DNA of 64,000 bases, taken from Cichorium intybus. Its lineage: Eukaryota; Streptophyta; Magnoliopsida; Asterales; Asteraceae. Within the stretch, counting starts at the first letter, position 1. Each line of letters starts with the position of its first letter. Of the stretch, positions 34,860 through 47,479 are shown piece after piece. The position numbers were made by a program, and so were the translations under genes. A model generated the notes under the pieces. The model ran no database searches, had not been told where the DNA came from, and was given only the letters and a program-made list of their open reading frames with translations. The stretch lies in contig CM042014.1 in NCBI GenBank assembly GCA_023525715.1, positions 23,583,404 through 23,647,403 of the forward strand, given 5' to 3'.

Positions 34860-36244
34860 TTACAAAGCTTCACAATACACAATAACCTTATTTCACCATG
34901 TTATATCTTTACTAGTAATGTACAAGACTCATATTTTTTAGTTATTGATAATTACAACCTTCTAAATTATTAATTTTCATCAATCACATAATAATCATCC
35001 TTAATCATACATAATCCATCATAATATTGTGAGGTTTAGCTAACAAAAATCCAAAAACAAGTGAGCCATCTCAACTTCCATGATTTTATGGATAATGAAA
35101 TCAAAACAGGTACCAACATAGCATCATTTATGCATAGTCAAACATTATTCATGATCAATTTCATATTTCTCCCAAAATGTCAAAAACTAGGGTTCATCTA
35201 CTCCCTCAATTTCCATGAAATTAAATCAAACAAAAAGATGAAAAAGTTATTATTACCTTGATTGTATACACCCACTAGTTTCAACAAAAACACAACTAGA
35301 GTGTTCTTAGAGAGATTTTTGAAGAGAAAGTGTGGAAAATGGCTCATATGGCTTACAAATTCGTAATAGGCCAATGTAATTAAGTGGAATACACTTGGAA
35401 ACATTTTGGGACATGGAATAGCAAGTTGCTGCCCAAAATGGGTTAATTTGGTCGTGCTACGCACTTCATGATTGTCCTGCGGCCCGCATAGACGAAGCAC
35501 AAATCCTTTCAAGGCCCAGACACGACATCAATAAGAGTTTGTTCCAGTGTTGAAGCTTACGCGACCCGCACCAATGCCTTAAGGTTTTCATGTGACCCAC
35601 AAACATGAAGAGCCTAACACTTAGATTTATTTCTTAGCACTTCCAGTTTTGCATACTTTTTGCTCAACATGTAACCCTCGTAACTTCTTCATACAAACTC
35701 ATTTATCACAAACTTTATATGTCAGAAAAGGTGAGGAAATAATCTACAAATTTAAGTTTACTGATTTTTCCTAAATCTCTCTATATTTCTCGGTATTTGT
35801 CTTCAAACGTGGCTAAATATAAGTTTTTGTCAGTTTTTGTCACTTTTCACATCTTCATAACTTCTTCATCTCAACTGCAATTGCTCTCATTCTTTTTCCT
35901 GTATTTTCTTCTCCTTAAGCTCTACATTTTTTATGATGACAAAAATTTGCCAATACCCTTTTAATCTGGAGAAAATCATTTACCAAGATGGACCATAAAT
36001 ATGTTATTTTTCTCATAACATTTATATTTCCCATTTTACCCTTGTTTCTATACAACTCATTTCTACAAGACTCAAATACCTAAAATGACTTAGTGGAATG
36101 TCTTAATTCATGAACTTTTATATTTTACCCGTTTTGACCATTTTGCCATTCATTAAGCACTTAACTTAATTGGCTAAATACCAAACTTCTATTCAACATC
36201 ACTTTTCATAGTTTTATAATGTTACAAAATTTCACTTCGTTACA
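34860..36244 (-). repeat. 3' LTR of a Tekay-type relic (left end uncertain)
   Basis: The right end is TTCGTTACA at 36236-36244, followed by a polypurine-type TTTACCTACCCC on the plus strand. The interior resembles the promoter-proximal part of other Tekay LTRs. The left end could not be fixed. Confidence 0.45.
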
Positions 36245-36269
36245 TTTACCTACCCCTTATTAGGATTCC

Positions 36270-37138
36270 GACCCAAAATCATTTCATAGTTTACAAAAAT
36301 TTAAGTAGCAGATATTTATTTCCTCCTTTCTTTCAAAAGTTAAACTTGATCACAATGAGTGTTTCCATTTGATCAACATAATATCAATTTCTTTGTTCCT
36401 TAGTTTCTTAGTATTTGCTTCCAAAATAGCTTCGGGTACTTCTATTATTTTGTTAGGAGTCTTCACCTTTAAATCTTTCAAAGGAATTATTTCATAATCT
36501 TTTCAAATATATTTCTTTAAATAACATACAAGAAACATCTCATGTATTCCTTTGAGTTCTTGCGGCAATTCTAGTTTGAAAGCTTGTACTCCTATTTTCT
36601 TTAAAATCTTGAAAGGTCCAATATATCTTGGACTTAATTTACCCCTCTTGCCAAATCTTATCACATCTTTCCATGGTGACACTTTCAACATTACGAAGTC
36701 ACCTTCTTTCATATCATATGGTATTTTCTTCAAATTTACATAACTTCTTTGCATATATTGTGTCGCCCTCATGTTATCTTGAATCAGACCAATCTTTTCG
36801 TTTGTTGTTTTTATAATTTTCGCCCCCGTGAGCTTGGTTTCACCCGCTTCCAACCAACATAAACGTGTTCTATACTTCCTACAATAAAGTGCTTCAAAGT
36901 GTGGCATTCCAATGCTAGAATGATAACTGTTATTGTATGCAAACTCCACAAGGGGTAAATGTTCATCCCATTTGCCACCAAAATCTATAACACATGATCT
37001 TAACATGTCTTCAATGGTTTGGATGGTTCTTTCACTTTGACCATCCATTTGCAATGTATTTCAAAATCTTGATGTAAATCTTGGGTCTCTATAGGACACT
37101 ATAGAGGACGCCACACCATGAAGCCTCACCACTTCAGC
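36270..37138 (-). pseudogene. Tekay-type gypsy integrase and chromodomain relic
   Basis: Reading right to left on the minus strand: EVVRLHGVASSIVSYRDPRFTSRF (integrase core, Asp of SDRD changed to Tyr-Arg context), then a deletion of about 15 codons, then DGQSERTIQTIEDMLRSCVIDFGGKW (catalytic Glu in QSER). YNNSYHSSIGM and the GPY/F module RYIGPFKILKKIGVQAFKLELP follow. From 37054 to 36503 the frame is open for 183 codons. Left of the stop, chromodomain-like text (LIKWKHSL, stop, SSLTFERKEE) continues to about 36310 and an FGSES stretch to 36262. Together this is the 3' end of a Tekay chromovirus pol. Its right side is cut by a (TA)n tract at 37141. Confidence 0.8.
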
Positions 37139-37140
37139 AA

Positions 37141-37148
37141 TATATATA

Positions 37149-37205
<57 letters not shown>
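37141..37205 (+). repeat. (TA)n microsatellite
   Basis: About 32 units with one TC interruption, at the break of the Tekay integrase relic. Confidence 0.95.
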
Positions 37206-37207
<2 letters not shown>

Positions 37208-37334
37208 TAACTTTTCAAGAGGTGTAGTTTCTTTGATGGCTAAGAATAAAGCATTTTTTGGTCAGCTTATCAATAGGCTCGGTCTAGACAGTGGGCAACC
37301 CGGGAGGTCGCCCAAGGCTCATGTCTCCCGGAGA

Positions 37335-37397
37335 GGGGGGGGGGGGGGTTCCGGGGTTATAATAATCGATTTAGCAATTATCAAAATGGGGGGGGGG
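37335..37397 (+). repeat. Two poly-G runs
   Basis: G14 at 37335-37348 and G10 at 37388-37397, 40 bp apart. Confidence 0.9.
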
Positions 37398-37823
37398 AGG
37401 TTGCATAAGGCCTATTAATAGGAACATGTACCGTTCAATCGAGTAAACGAAAACAACAAGCAAATTCAATTCTTGGTTAGGGTACGTATCGTTAGGACCA
37501 CAATGACCTGATAAGTGATAACAATCGATTTATCAATTAGTGAAAGGGGTGTACCGTGTACCTACCATTCAATCGATAAATTAGGGGTTCATGATCAGCT
37601 TGCAATCAACAAATGAATTCGACTGTCAAGACTCGAAAAATTAGGGGTAGGGGATAAGATTTCAATAGTATTCTTCGATCGATCAATGCTCGAATCAATT
37701 TAGTAATCATGAACACAATATAGTGAGACAGTGAGACGTGACTCGTGAGAGACAAATCTAAGAGCGACCAAAAACAGAAAGAGATGCGGGAAGGGAAAAA
37801 GGCTTCCAAATTTGGAATAGAAA

Positions 37824-40800
37824 TGTGACACCCAATTTCTACTGTTTTTAAATACTATGGTTTTTCGTATAAATACAGGAATACAAAAATACGGTTGATC
37901 AAAAACCGATAATTTAAATGCTTAATACAGTGGGTGTACAAATCCATATCAAAACTAACCATAGTAAGCAAGAAAGGATTAAACCTTGAGTCCATATTAG
38001 GAGCTAACTCGAGCTCCACTCCGGCTAAACTTCATCCTTTTTATAGCAAATCATTTTAACCTGGAATACATGGCAAAACATAGAATACGTAAGACAAAAT
38101 GTCTCGTGAGTTACATGAGTTTTAGACACAAACATTTAAACTTCTTTTTCAACCTTGTATAAAAATTTCATAATATAAACATTCGCCAAAACTTTATAGT
38201 ATTAATATACTACAACTTTTTATCTTTCAAAACCATTTCATATTATATCTTTCAAAACTAGCTTCTTTCATACTTTCTTTGACTGGTTTTATAAACTTGC
38301 TGGATTTTTATACTTATTGCTTTAATCACCATAAGTGATACCCCAAGTCTCTACAGCTAGAAAGAACGGATCAATCCTCACAGTAGAAGTGCTGAGGCAG
38401 CCTACTTCGCGAAGGGGTTTTCCCCAGTAGACTCCTTACCTAACCCGGGTAGGTGGAACATAGTTCCCTTACTAACATTGCTAGCCATAATACCAGTCAT
38501 ATATAAAAATACTTTCTGGAAACTGAAACATTTCTTGTACACATAAAGGCTAAATGCCAAGCTTTAGACTTAAACCTGCTTTTATCATAATCTAGGCAGT
38601 TGCCAAAATCATACTTTCAAGTATAGCAATTTACTTTCCATATAAGCTAGAAAATATATCATTCTTGCAAATATTTTCACACATAAAAATATTATATGAA
38701 ATCTGAAAAAATACTTACTTTCTTGCCATGTATCCCAACATGGGTAAAAATACTACATGTACTCACCTGATGCGTAAAAGTAGGTCGCACACACAAGCAC
38801 GTGATACTCAAGAACTCTTCTTCTTTCCCGAACCTACATTCCACATGGGACTGCTTAGAACGAATTAACGTTTACATTTATTACTTATAATTATATAAGT
38901 ATACATGTATTTTTCCGATACTCGACACGTACCGTGTTCCACTATACCCTCCCTTTACTTTATAAATATATCATTAAGGTTATTAATTATCTTTAATAAG
39001 TTTGTAAAGGTCCCGACATTCGTTACCAATTCTAAACCCACAACCAAGGTTAAAACCACAAAAAGAAAGGTTTGACAGCAAATGCTGATTTTTGTCCCAT
39101 AACCGGATTTACAACAGATGACCAAGGAAAACTCAGATATTAAACTTAATAAAAATCATGTTGGAACTAGACCCAATGATAAGGTCACAGGGCCTGACCT
39201 CAGGTCATTTTCATTTTCCATTTGCAAATGAAAAATCCACCATGTCACCACAAATTACAAAAACAGTTACATGACCTACCCTCAAAGATATTAACCAAGA
39301 ATGATAATCAGAAGGCCCTGGGTTCTGAAATTTGGTGTGAAAAACTAGACACATATACTGAACTTTTACCACTGGCCTTTCCCTTAAATGATTCTCCTAC
39401 TATCAGTTATGAATTTTACAAATCAGAAGTCACTCCACAGTGCACCCCTGGACCAGTCAGTGAAGATTGCAACTTTCACATAACTTAAAGTCCGCGTTAG
39501 TCCAAGAGCTTCTGGATGAAGAAACTAGACTCAGCTACCATTCTAGGGATATAGAGATCATCCATAATGGACACTCACACGATTTTATATGAATTATCAA
39601 AAACAGAACCAAAACAGTAGAAACAAAAACATAGCTCAATGGTAAACATTACCTACAGTTCAGCGAATTAAAACCACTGCAGAATTCAGTACACTACACC
39701 AATGAAGATCTCCACCGTTCAGATTTAAGAACTACGTGTTAGGAAGCTACGATCCAAATTTCATGATGATCCAACGGTTAACGAAGGTGTACTGCATTTT
39801 GTTTCCATGACTGCACACATGATGACGAAAATTAAGTTCTTATTTCCTTGATTCCTTTCCACCCTTCTAATTCCCACATACCAATTGGAATCATTAAGAA
39901 CAATTATATGTGGTTCCTTTCATCCAAAACATCAATTATAACCCATCAATTTCATTGAATTCATAGGTTGAACAAAACCCCAATTTCTAGGGTTCATAAG
40001 AATCAAACTCACCAAATCATGATTCCAACTTATCCATATGTTGGATAGTGATCATAAGGTGACTTGAACATCATCTAACTACTTGGAATCATAGGAATTA
40101 CTCCTCCTCCAACATATGGAATTCGACCATGAAACCCCCAATTGAAATTTCTAGCTAGAGATGATGAATTCATACCTTAAATGAGTTAATAGCTCAAGGA
40201 ATACAACCATACTACCTTGCTAACACCAAAACCTTCTTAAATATATGAAAAATCGCCATCTTCATCTCCTCCCATGGCTGAAATCGTTCCAGAGAAGAGA
40301 AGGTAGATATTTTTACTATTTATACTACCATACTTTCCCAGAATGACAATTTGGTCCTTCAAACTTCTTACTTTTCACTTTAGGCACAAAACTTACTTAA
40401 ATTCTGGAAACTTCTAAGTTTTATAGTTTTGCCCCACTTATAAACTTATTTTGCATATTAAGAACATCCTAACACATAAAAATCTCATTATGAGGTTAAA
40501 TATTTCAAAATGACGAAAATGCCTTTTTTGGACATTTTGCACTTTTCACTCACTTTTACCTTTTCAGTATTCATACTTCATATGTATAACTATAATATAG
40601 TTCATATACTTCATCCTTAATGAAAATATAATCATTTTCATTTTATAATAGTAATTAAAAAATTACCAAAATACCCTTTTTGCTCAAACTATAAATACTT
40701 ACTTATTAATTATTCTTCACTTCCTACTTTCCATTTGGACGCATCTTTGAGTCGAATTTCTGTATCTTCACACTCCATGGCAATTTTGCCCTACTGTGTA

Positions 40801-40892
40801 CATTTATAGTAAACTGGACATCCAGCCTTTTAACATCAAAATTTCTGAGTTTTAAATCCTTATTTCATATTCTAAGATTTTAGGTTGTTACA
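37824..40892 (-). repeat. 3' LTR of the LARD-like element
   Basis: 3069 bp. Short open frames shared by both LTRs (39222-39488 here, 45892-46080 in the other) are antisense to the element and not protein-like. Confidence 0.95.
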
Positions 40893-40925
40893 ACTATCTA
40901 CCCCTTAAGAGGATTCCGTCCCCGG
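40893..40925 (-). other. Polypurine tract and Tekay-pol-end relic
   Basis: On the minus strand, GGGGACGGAATCCTCTTAAG and then GGGTAGATAGT lead into the LTR. One frame reads DSGDGILLRGR and stop, like the end of Tekay pol. Confidence 0.6.
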
Positions 40926-43900
40926 AATCACACACGCACAAAATGGATTTACATAGATATAAACATATCTTTTCAAACATAAGATTCTTCTCATTACCAC
41001 ATTTAATCATTCATTTTTTTTTAAATTTAGAGAGTCATTACTCTCAATTCCATAATATTCATCCAACTTTTACAAAATTTCTCTTGCCTTGAAGTTTTTT
41101 TTATAATTTTTCTCATTTATTTATTCTACGTGATAGCATCTTTCTTTCTTTCTTACATTTTTCAAAAATGGCAACATACTTTACTATTTCCCTCATACCT
41201 TCCCTAAAACTTGAAAATTTTAAATTTTTCATACAGTTTATTTATAAAACCTTCGGTAATATAAATAAATATGGCTGGTCAGGTTACAAAATCCATAAAA
41301 CATATTTAACTTTCTCTTGTAAATTTTTTTTTCCATATTCGTTTATCATGTTTCTTTTCCCCTAGCTCATACTTACCAGGATGTATTCTACTGAAACCTG
41401 GACAACTTCATTATTCTCCTTTCATATTAAATTTGACCTTTTATAATCAACATGTTTTTCAATTACTTTCTCCTTGTTACTTAGCACATCAAATATGTTT
41501 GATTCTTTGATTTTCGTGTTTTCTCATAAATCAAGAGTACTAATATTCGCATAATCGGGTTTTGGTCTATTCACCCAAAATAACATTCTACTTTACCCGT
41601 CGTTAGACTTTATCTTCATATGTCTTTCTTTATTTTATTTTCTTACATTTTTGTTGACTTTAATGTGTAGATAAATGATTCCATAAAAACAACTTACTTT
41701 GATACAATTATCAGTTTGTTATTTTCACCGTTATTCGATTAGGCTTTGTGCTTACTAAGTTCCAAATTTAAATGACTATTCTAATTGGTCATCCCCCTTT
41801 TTATGTATTACATTACAACATAGATATTTCTATAGATAATTAGGGGTTCATCCACTTCTTTTCTCTACATGAATACTAATTATATATATACTAACCATAA
41901 CCTTTGCAACAGTTTATCCCAACATTAGGATTCTAACAATTGTATCTTTATTCCATTTTGATGATGTATATATATTTCATAACATCATATATGCTTTTAA
42001 CAATTTCTGAGTTTCTTGATGAACTCAATCTGTCATGTCATAAGACGTATTCACATCTACCCCTTAAAAGATATTATACATCATTTTATTTTAATTTCCC
42101 ATTCCCAATGTGGTTTTATTTTTAGCAATACTCCATTTTCCTTTATCAACCACTTTTAAATATTATTCATCTATTGTTTCCCCATATTCTTTATTCTTTA
42201 CCCATAAGAAATACAACTAACGTAATTTAACTATCATTTACTTATCAAACAAAAATTAAATTATTACTTCCATAGATAACTTAAGTTTTACCTTTCACCA
42301 TTCATTACTCTCTACTTGTTATGACAAATGCCAAAAATAACTTTTACCTTTCTTATTACCCCAACTACAACACAATAACACTTCAACACAAAATATACTT
42401 TTGATTCAATAATTACTTGTTTTATTTCATCATACTTATGAAACATACACTACTTTCATGATCATATAGATTATTACCATTCTTTGATAGACATTAAATC
42501 TTTGTATCCCATTCCTTTTACTTATATACTTTCTAGGCTTTAAGCCCAAATTTATTTCATCATATATTTTACCATCTCTCTCTATGTGTTATAAGGCTAC
42601 ATGCCTAACACATTACATTATTCTTTCATTTACACTTTATTTCTTTATACTCTTTACTTCTACGTATCTTAAGGTGATACACACATATACCCTATCTTTT
42701 ACTTTTATCAATTATTCTCTTGTATTTTGAGGCTATATGCCAAATACCTTATCTCATTCTTCCACTTCATACTTTATAGTATTCTAATTAGAATACTTAT
42801 TTCATAATCACTTTTATACTTTATATAAGTCCCAAGACTTACTCATTTTCTCACTTTTGTAGGCATTTACAAACATGTATATATATTCTTACATTTCATA
42901 ATTACTAGCCATGTGCTGACCAGTACTCCAAATCATTAGATACCTTTACCCATTGTATTCATTCAATTTTGGAAGTAATAACTTCCTATTTGTTTACGGT
43001 AATCTTTATTCTCATCATTTATCTTATCCCTAACTTCTTGTATAACACTTAATTAGGCACTCAATCTTTACTTCTCACTCCATATTCAGTTTAATATTCA
43101 ACCATTATTCTTATATATTCTTTCGGTTATCCTTGGTTAACATACCATGAGATAACCGTTCTCATCCTATAACTCACACATTTTTTTTGAATACATATCT
43201 TGTATCCCTTGGTACTTATAGTACCTTCATAACCTGATTCATTAATAATTTATATGTTACTTTCATTCTTATTTCATAATTTATGAAATCTCAATTTCAC
43301 ATACTTGTTACTCATTTTCAAACTATAACATTATCTTTCTTATTTCTAGTAAATTACATGTATTACTTTTATTAATACATGTCTTATATCACTTTTTATT
43401 TATAATAGTTTCACATTTAAACACATTAGCATCTTAAATGCTTCTTTATCCTCATTTATTATTTATGAGATCTCAGTCTCACTTACTCGTTATACTTACT
43501 AATATAGTCGTTTTTTTTAAGTTTCATGCAGTACTCTTATAAGTATATTTCTTATCTATGTATTCATATATATATTTTCATGTTCTTTTTCGACCCTTCT
43601 TTACCTTTGTCACTGTAGTGACACTACCTTTATCTTTATTTCATACTATTAATTCGTTTCCGTTAGACAACGGATTCCTCATTTACACACCTTACATTTT
43701 TTTTAACCTCCCAGTAGGTTAATATATTCTCATCATACTTCCTTTATGTCTTTCTTCCATACCTCCTCTTGCCTCTGTAGGCATATACTTTAATGCCTTT
43801 CAATCTGTCTAAGGAGTGTTAACTGTCATATTTATTTCCTTTACTTTACCATACTAAGTGATATGTATCCATTGCATTATCTTTTAATACTTATAATCTT

Positions 43901-44395
43901 ACTTGTTTTTATTACATAGGCATATAATTCCTATATTATTCTTACTACTTTCTTCACAAACCTTACCCACCAGATTACCATAATTCCTTTACGATTCCAC
44001 CAGTCTCAATACATATCCTGTGATTATGATAATACGGGCCCATATTACCATAACCACCTATATATATTGATTCTGCTGTTACCACAAGGTTTCATGGGAC
44101 ACTGATTCCTTTAACATTTAACACCATTATAAGTAACTACTCATAAACATAGTCTTTAATAGATATAGACAGATACGGAAAATAACATACAATTTTCCTA
44201 ACGGTCAAATTTTTTGCTCAATCTAAGCGTTAACTTAACATTTCTTAATGTTATATATATCTGCATATCTTAAGTAATGTATAATGTCTTAATCATTTAA
44301 GACATCATATAACATACTTTCATGAACTAACATTCCTTTAGCATGAGTTTAAGCCTAGGAGTGGAACAATCCAATCCTAATTCGCTTAAACTATG
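40926..44395 (-). other. Non-coding interior of the LARD-like element
   Basis: No protein-like frame in either direction. The plus strand is markedly poor in G and rich in T, A and C over about 3 kb, so the element's RNA would be purine-rich with little C. Short words such as ATATGCC and AAGGCTACATGCC recur. Confidence 0.8.
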
Positions 44396-44407
44396 GCTCT
44401 GATACCA
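44396..44407 (-). other. Primer-binding site of the LARD-like element
   Basis: TGGTATCAGAGC on the minus strand, complementary to the initiator Met tRNA 3' end, three bases from the 5' LTR. Confidence 0.9.
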
Positions 44408-44410
44408 ACT

Positions 44411-47400
44411 TGTGACACCCCATTTCTACTGTTTTTAAATACTATGTTTTTTCGTATAAATACAGGAATACAAAAATACGGTTTATCAAAAACCGATAAT
44501 TTAAATGCTTAATACAGTGGGTGTATAAATCCATATCAAAACTAACCATAGTAAGCAAAAAAGGATTAAACCTTGAGTCCATATTAGGAGCTAACTCGAG
44601 CTCCACTCCGGCTAAACTTCGTCCCTTTTATAGCAAATCATTTTAACCTGGAATACATGGCAAAACATAGAATACGTAAGACAAAATGTCTCGTGAGTTA
44701 CATGAGTTTTAGACACAAACATTTAAACTTCTTTTTCAACCTTGTATAAAAATTTCATAATATAAACATTCGCCAAAACTTTATAGTATTAATATACTAT
44801 AACTTTTTATCTTTCAAAACCATTTCATATTATATCTTTCAAAACTAGCTTCTTTCATACTTTATTTGACTGGTTTTATAAACTTGCTGGATTTTTATAC
44901 TTAGGGCTTTAATCACCATAAGTGATACCCCAAGTCTCTACAGCTAGAAAGAACGGATCAATCCTCACAGTAGAAGTGCTGAGGCAGCCTACTTCGCGAA
45001 GGGGTTTTCCCCAGTAGACTCCTTACCTAACCCGGGTAGGTGGAACATAGTTCCCTTACTAACATTGCTAGCCATAATACCAGTCATATATAAAAATACT
45101 TTCTGGAAACTGAAACATTTCTTGTACACATAAAGGCTAAATGCCAAGCTTTAGACTTAAACCTGCTTTTATCATAATCTAGGCTGTTGCCAAAATCATA
45201 CTTTCAAGTATAGCAATTTACTTTCCATATAAGCTAGAAAATATATCATTCTTGCAAATATTTTCACACATAAAAATATTATATGAAATCTGAAAAAAAA
45301 AATACTTACTTACTTGCCATGTATCCCAACATGGGTAAAAATACTACATGTACTCACCTGATGCGTAAAAGTAGGTCGCACACACAAGCACGTGATACTC
45401 AAGAACTCTTCTTCTTTCCCGAACCTACATTCCACATGGGACTGCTTAGAACGAATTAACGTTTACATTTATTACTTATAATTATATAAGTATACATGTA
45501 TTTTCCCGATACTCGACACGTACCGTGTTCCACTATACCCTCCCTTTACTTTATAAATACATCATTAAGGTTATTAATTATCTTTAATAAGTTTGTAAAG
45601 GTCCCGACATTCGTTACCAATTCTAAACCCACAACCAAGGTTAAAACCACAAAAAGAAAGGTTTGACAGCAAATGCTGATTTTTGTCCCATAACCGGATT
45701 TGCAACAGATGACCAAGGAAAACTCAGATATTAAACTTAATAAAAATCATGTTGGAACTAGACCCAATGATAAGGTCACTGGGCCTGACCTCAGGTCATT
45801 TTCATTTTCCATTTGCAAACGAAAAATCCACCATGTCACCACAAATTACAAAAACAGTTACATGACCTACCCTCAAAGATATTAACCAATAATGATAATC
45901 AGAAGGCCCTGGGTTCTGAAATTCGGTGTGAACAAACTAGACACATATACTGAACGTTTCCCACTAGCCTTTCCCTTAAATGATTCTCCTACTATCAGTT
46001 ATGAATTTTACAAGTCAGAAGTCACTGCACATTGCACCCCTGGACCAGTCAGTGAAGATTGCAACTTTCACATAACTTAAGGTCCGCGTTAGTCCAAGAG
46101 CTTCTGGATGAAGAAACTAGACTCAGCTACCATTCTAGGGATATAGAGATCATCCAGAATGGACACTCACACGATTTTATATGAATTATCAAAAACAGAA
46201 CCAAAACAGTAGAAACAAAAACATAGCTCAATGGTAAACATTACCTACAGTTCAGCGAATTAAAACCACTGCAGAATTCAGTACACTACACCAATGAAGA
46301 TCTCCACCGTTCAGATTTAAGAAATATGTGTTAGGAAGCTACGATCCAAATTTCATGATGATCCAACGGTTAACGAAGGTGTACTGCATTTTTTACCATG
46401 ACTGCACACATGACGAAAATTAAGTTCTTATTTCCTTGATTCCATTCCACCATTCTAATTCCCACATACCAATTGGAATCATTAAGAACAATTATATGTG
46501 GTTCCTTTCATCCAAAACATCAATTATAACCCATCAATTTCATTGAATTCATAGGTTGAACAAAACCCCAATTTCTAGGGTTCATAAGAATCAAACTCAC
46601 CAAATCATGATTCCAACTTATCCATATGTTGGATAGTGATCATAAGGTGACTTGAACATCATCTAACTACTTGGAATCATAGGAATTACTCCTCCTCCAA
46701 CATATGGAATTCGACCATGAAACCCCCAATTGAAATTTCTAGCTAGAGATGATGAATTCATACCTTAAATGAGTTAATAGCTCAAGGAATACAACCATAC
46801 TACCTTGCTAACACCAAAACCTTCTTAAATATATGAAAAATCGCCATCTTCATCTCCTCCCATGGCTGAAATCGTTCCAGAGAAGAGAAGGTAGATATTT
46901 TTACTATTTATACTACCATACTTTCCCAGAATGACAATTTGGTCCTTCAAACTTCTTACTTTTCACTTTAGGCACAAAACTTACTTAAATTCTGGAAACT
47001 TCTAAGTTTTATAGTTTTGCCCCACTTATTTTGCATATTAAAAACATCCTAACACATAAAAATCTCATTATGAGGTTAAATATTTCAAAATGACGAAAAT
47101 GCCCTTTTTGGACATTTCGTACTTTTCACTCACTTTTACCTTTTCAGTATTCATACTTCATATGTATAACTATAATATAGTTCATATACTTCATCCTTAA
47201 TGAAAATATAATCATTTTCATTTTATAATAGTAATTAAAAAAATTACCAAAATACCCTTTTTGCTCAAACTATAAATAATTACTTATTAATTATTCCTTC
47301 ACTTCCTACTTTCCATTTGGACGCATCTTTGAGTCGAATTTCTGTATCTTCACACTCCATGACAATTTTGCCCTTCTGTGTACATTTATAGTAAACTGGA

Positions 47401-47474
47401 CATCCAGCCTTTTAACATCAAAATTTCTGAGTTTTAAATCCTTATTTCATATTCTAAGATTTTAGGTTGTTACA
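44411..47474 (-). repeat. 5' LTR of the LARD-like element
   Basis: 3064 bp, partner of 37824-40892. Confidence 0.95.
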
Positions 47475-47479
47475 AGAAA

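Larger units (their letters stand above)
37824..47474 (-). mobile_element. Complete non-coding LTR retrotransposon (LARD-like), 9651 bp
   Basis: LTRs 37824-40892 (3069 bp) and 44411-47474 (3064 bp) start TGTGACACCC and end GGTTGTTACA. AGAAA is duplicated at 37819-37823 and 47475-47479. The minus-strand primer site TGGTATCAGAGC at 44396-44407 sits three bases from the right LTR, so that is the 5' LTR. A purine tract abuts the left LTR. The 3.5-kb interior has no gag or pol frame. The LTRs look about 98% identical by eye, so the copy is relatively young. Long LTRs with a non-coding interior fit the LARD type of large non-autonomous derivative; end sequences point to Tekay as mobiliser (inference). 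Confidence 0.95.

Noticed and set aside
39222..46080. Related short frames in both LARD LTRs (39222-39488, 45892-46080)
   Set aside because: Antisense to the element, present only because the LTRs are copies, differing in start and frame integrity, with no protein-like features.
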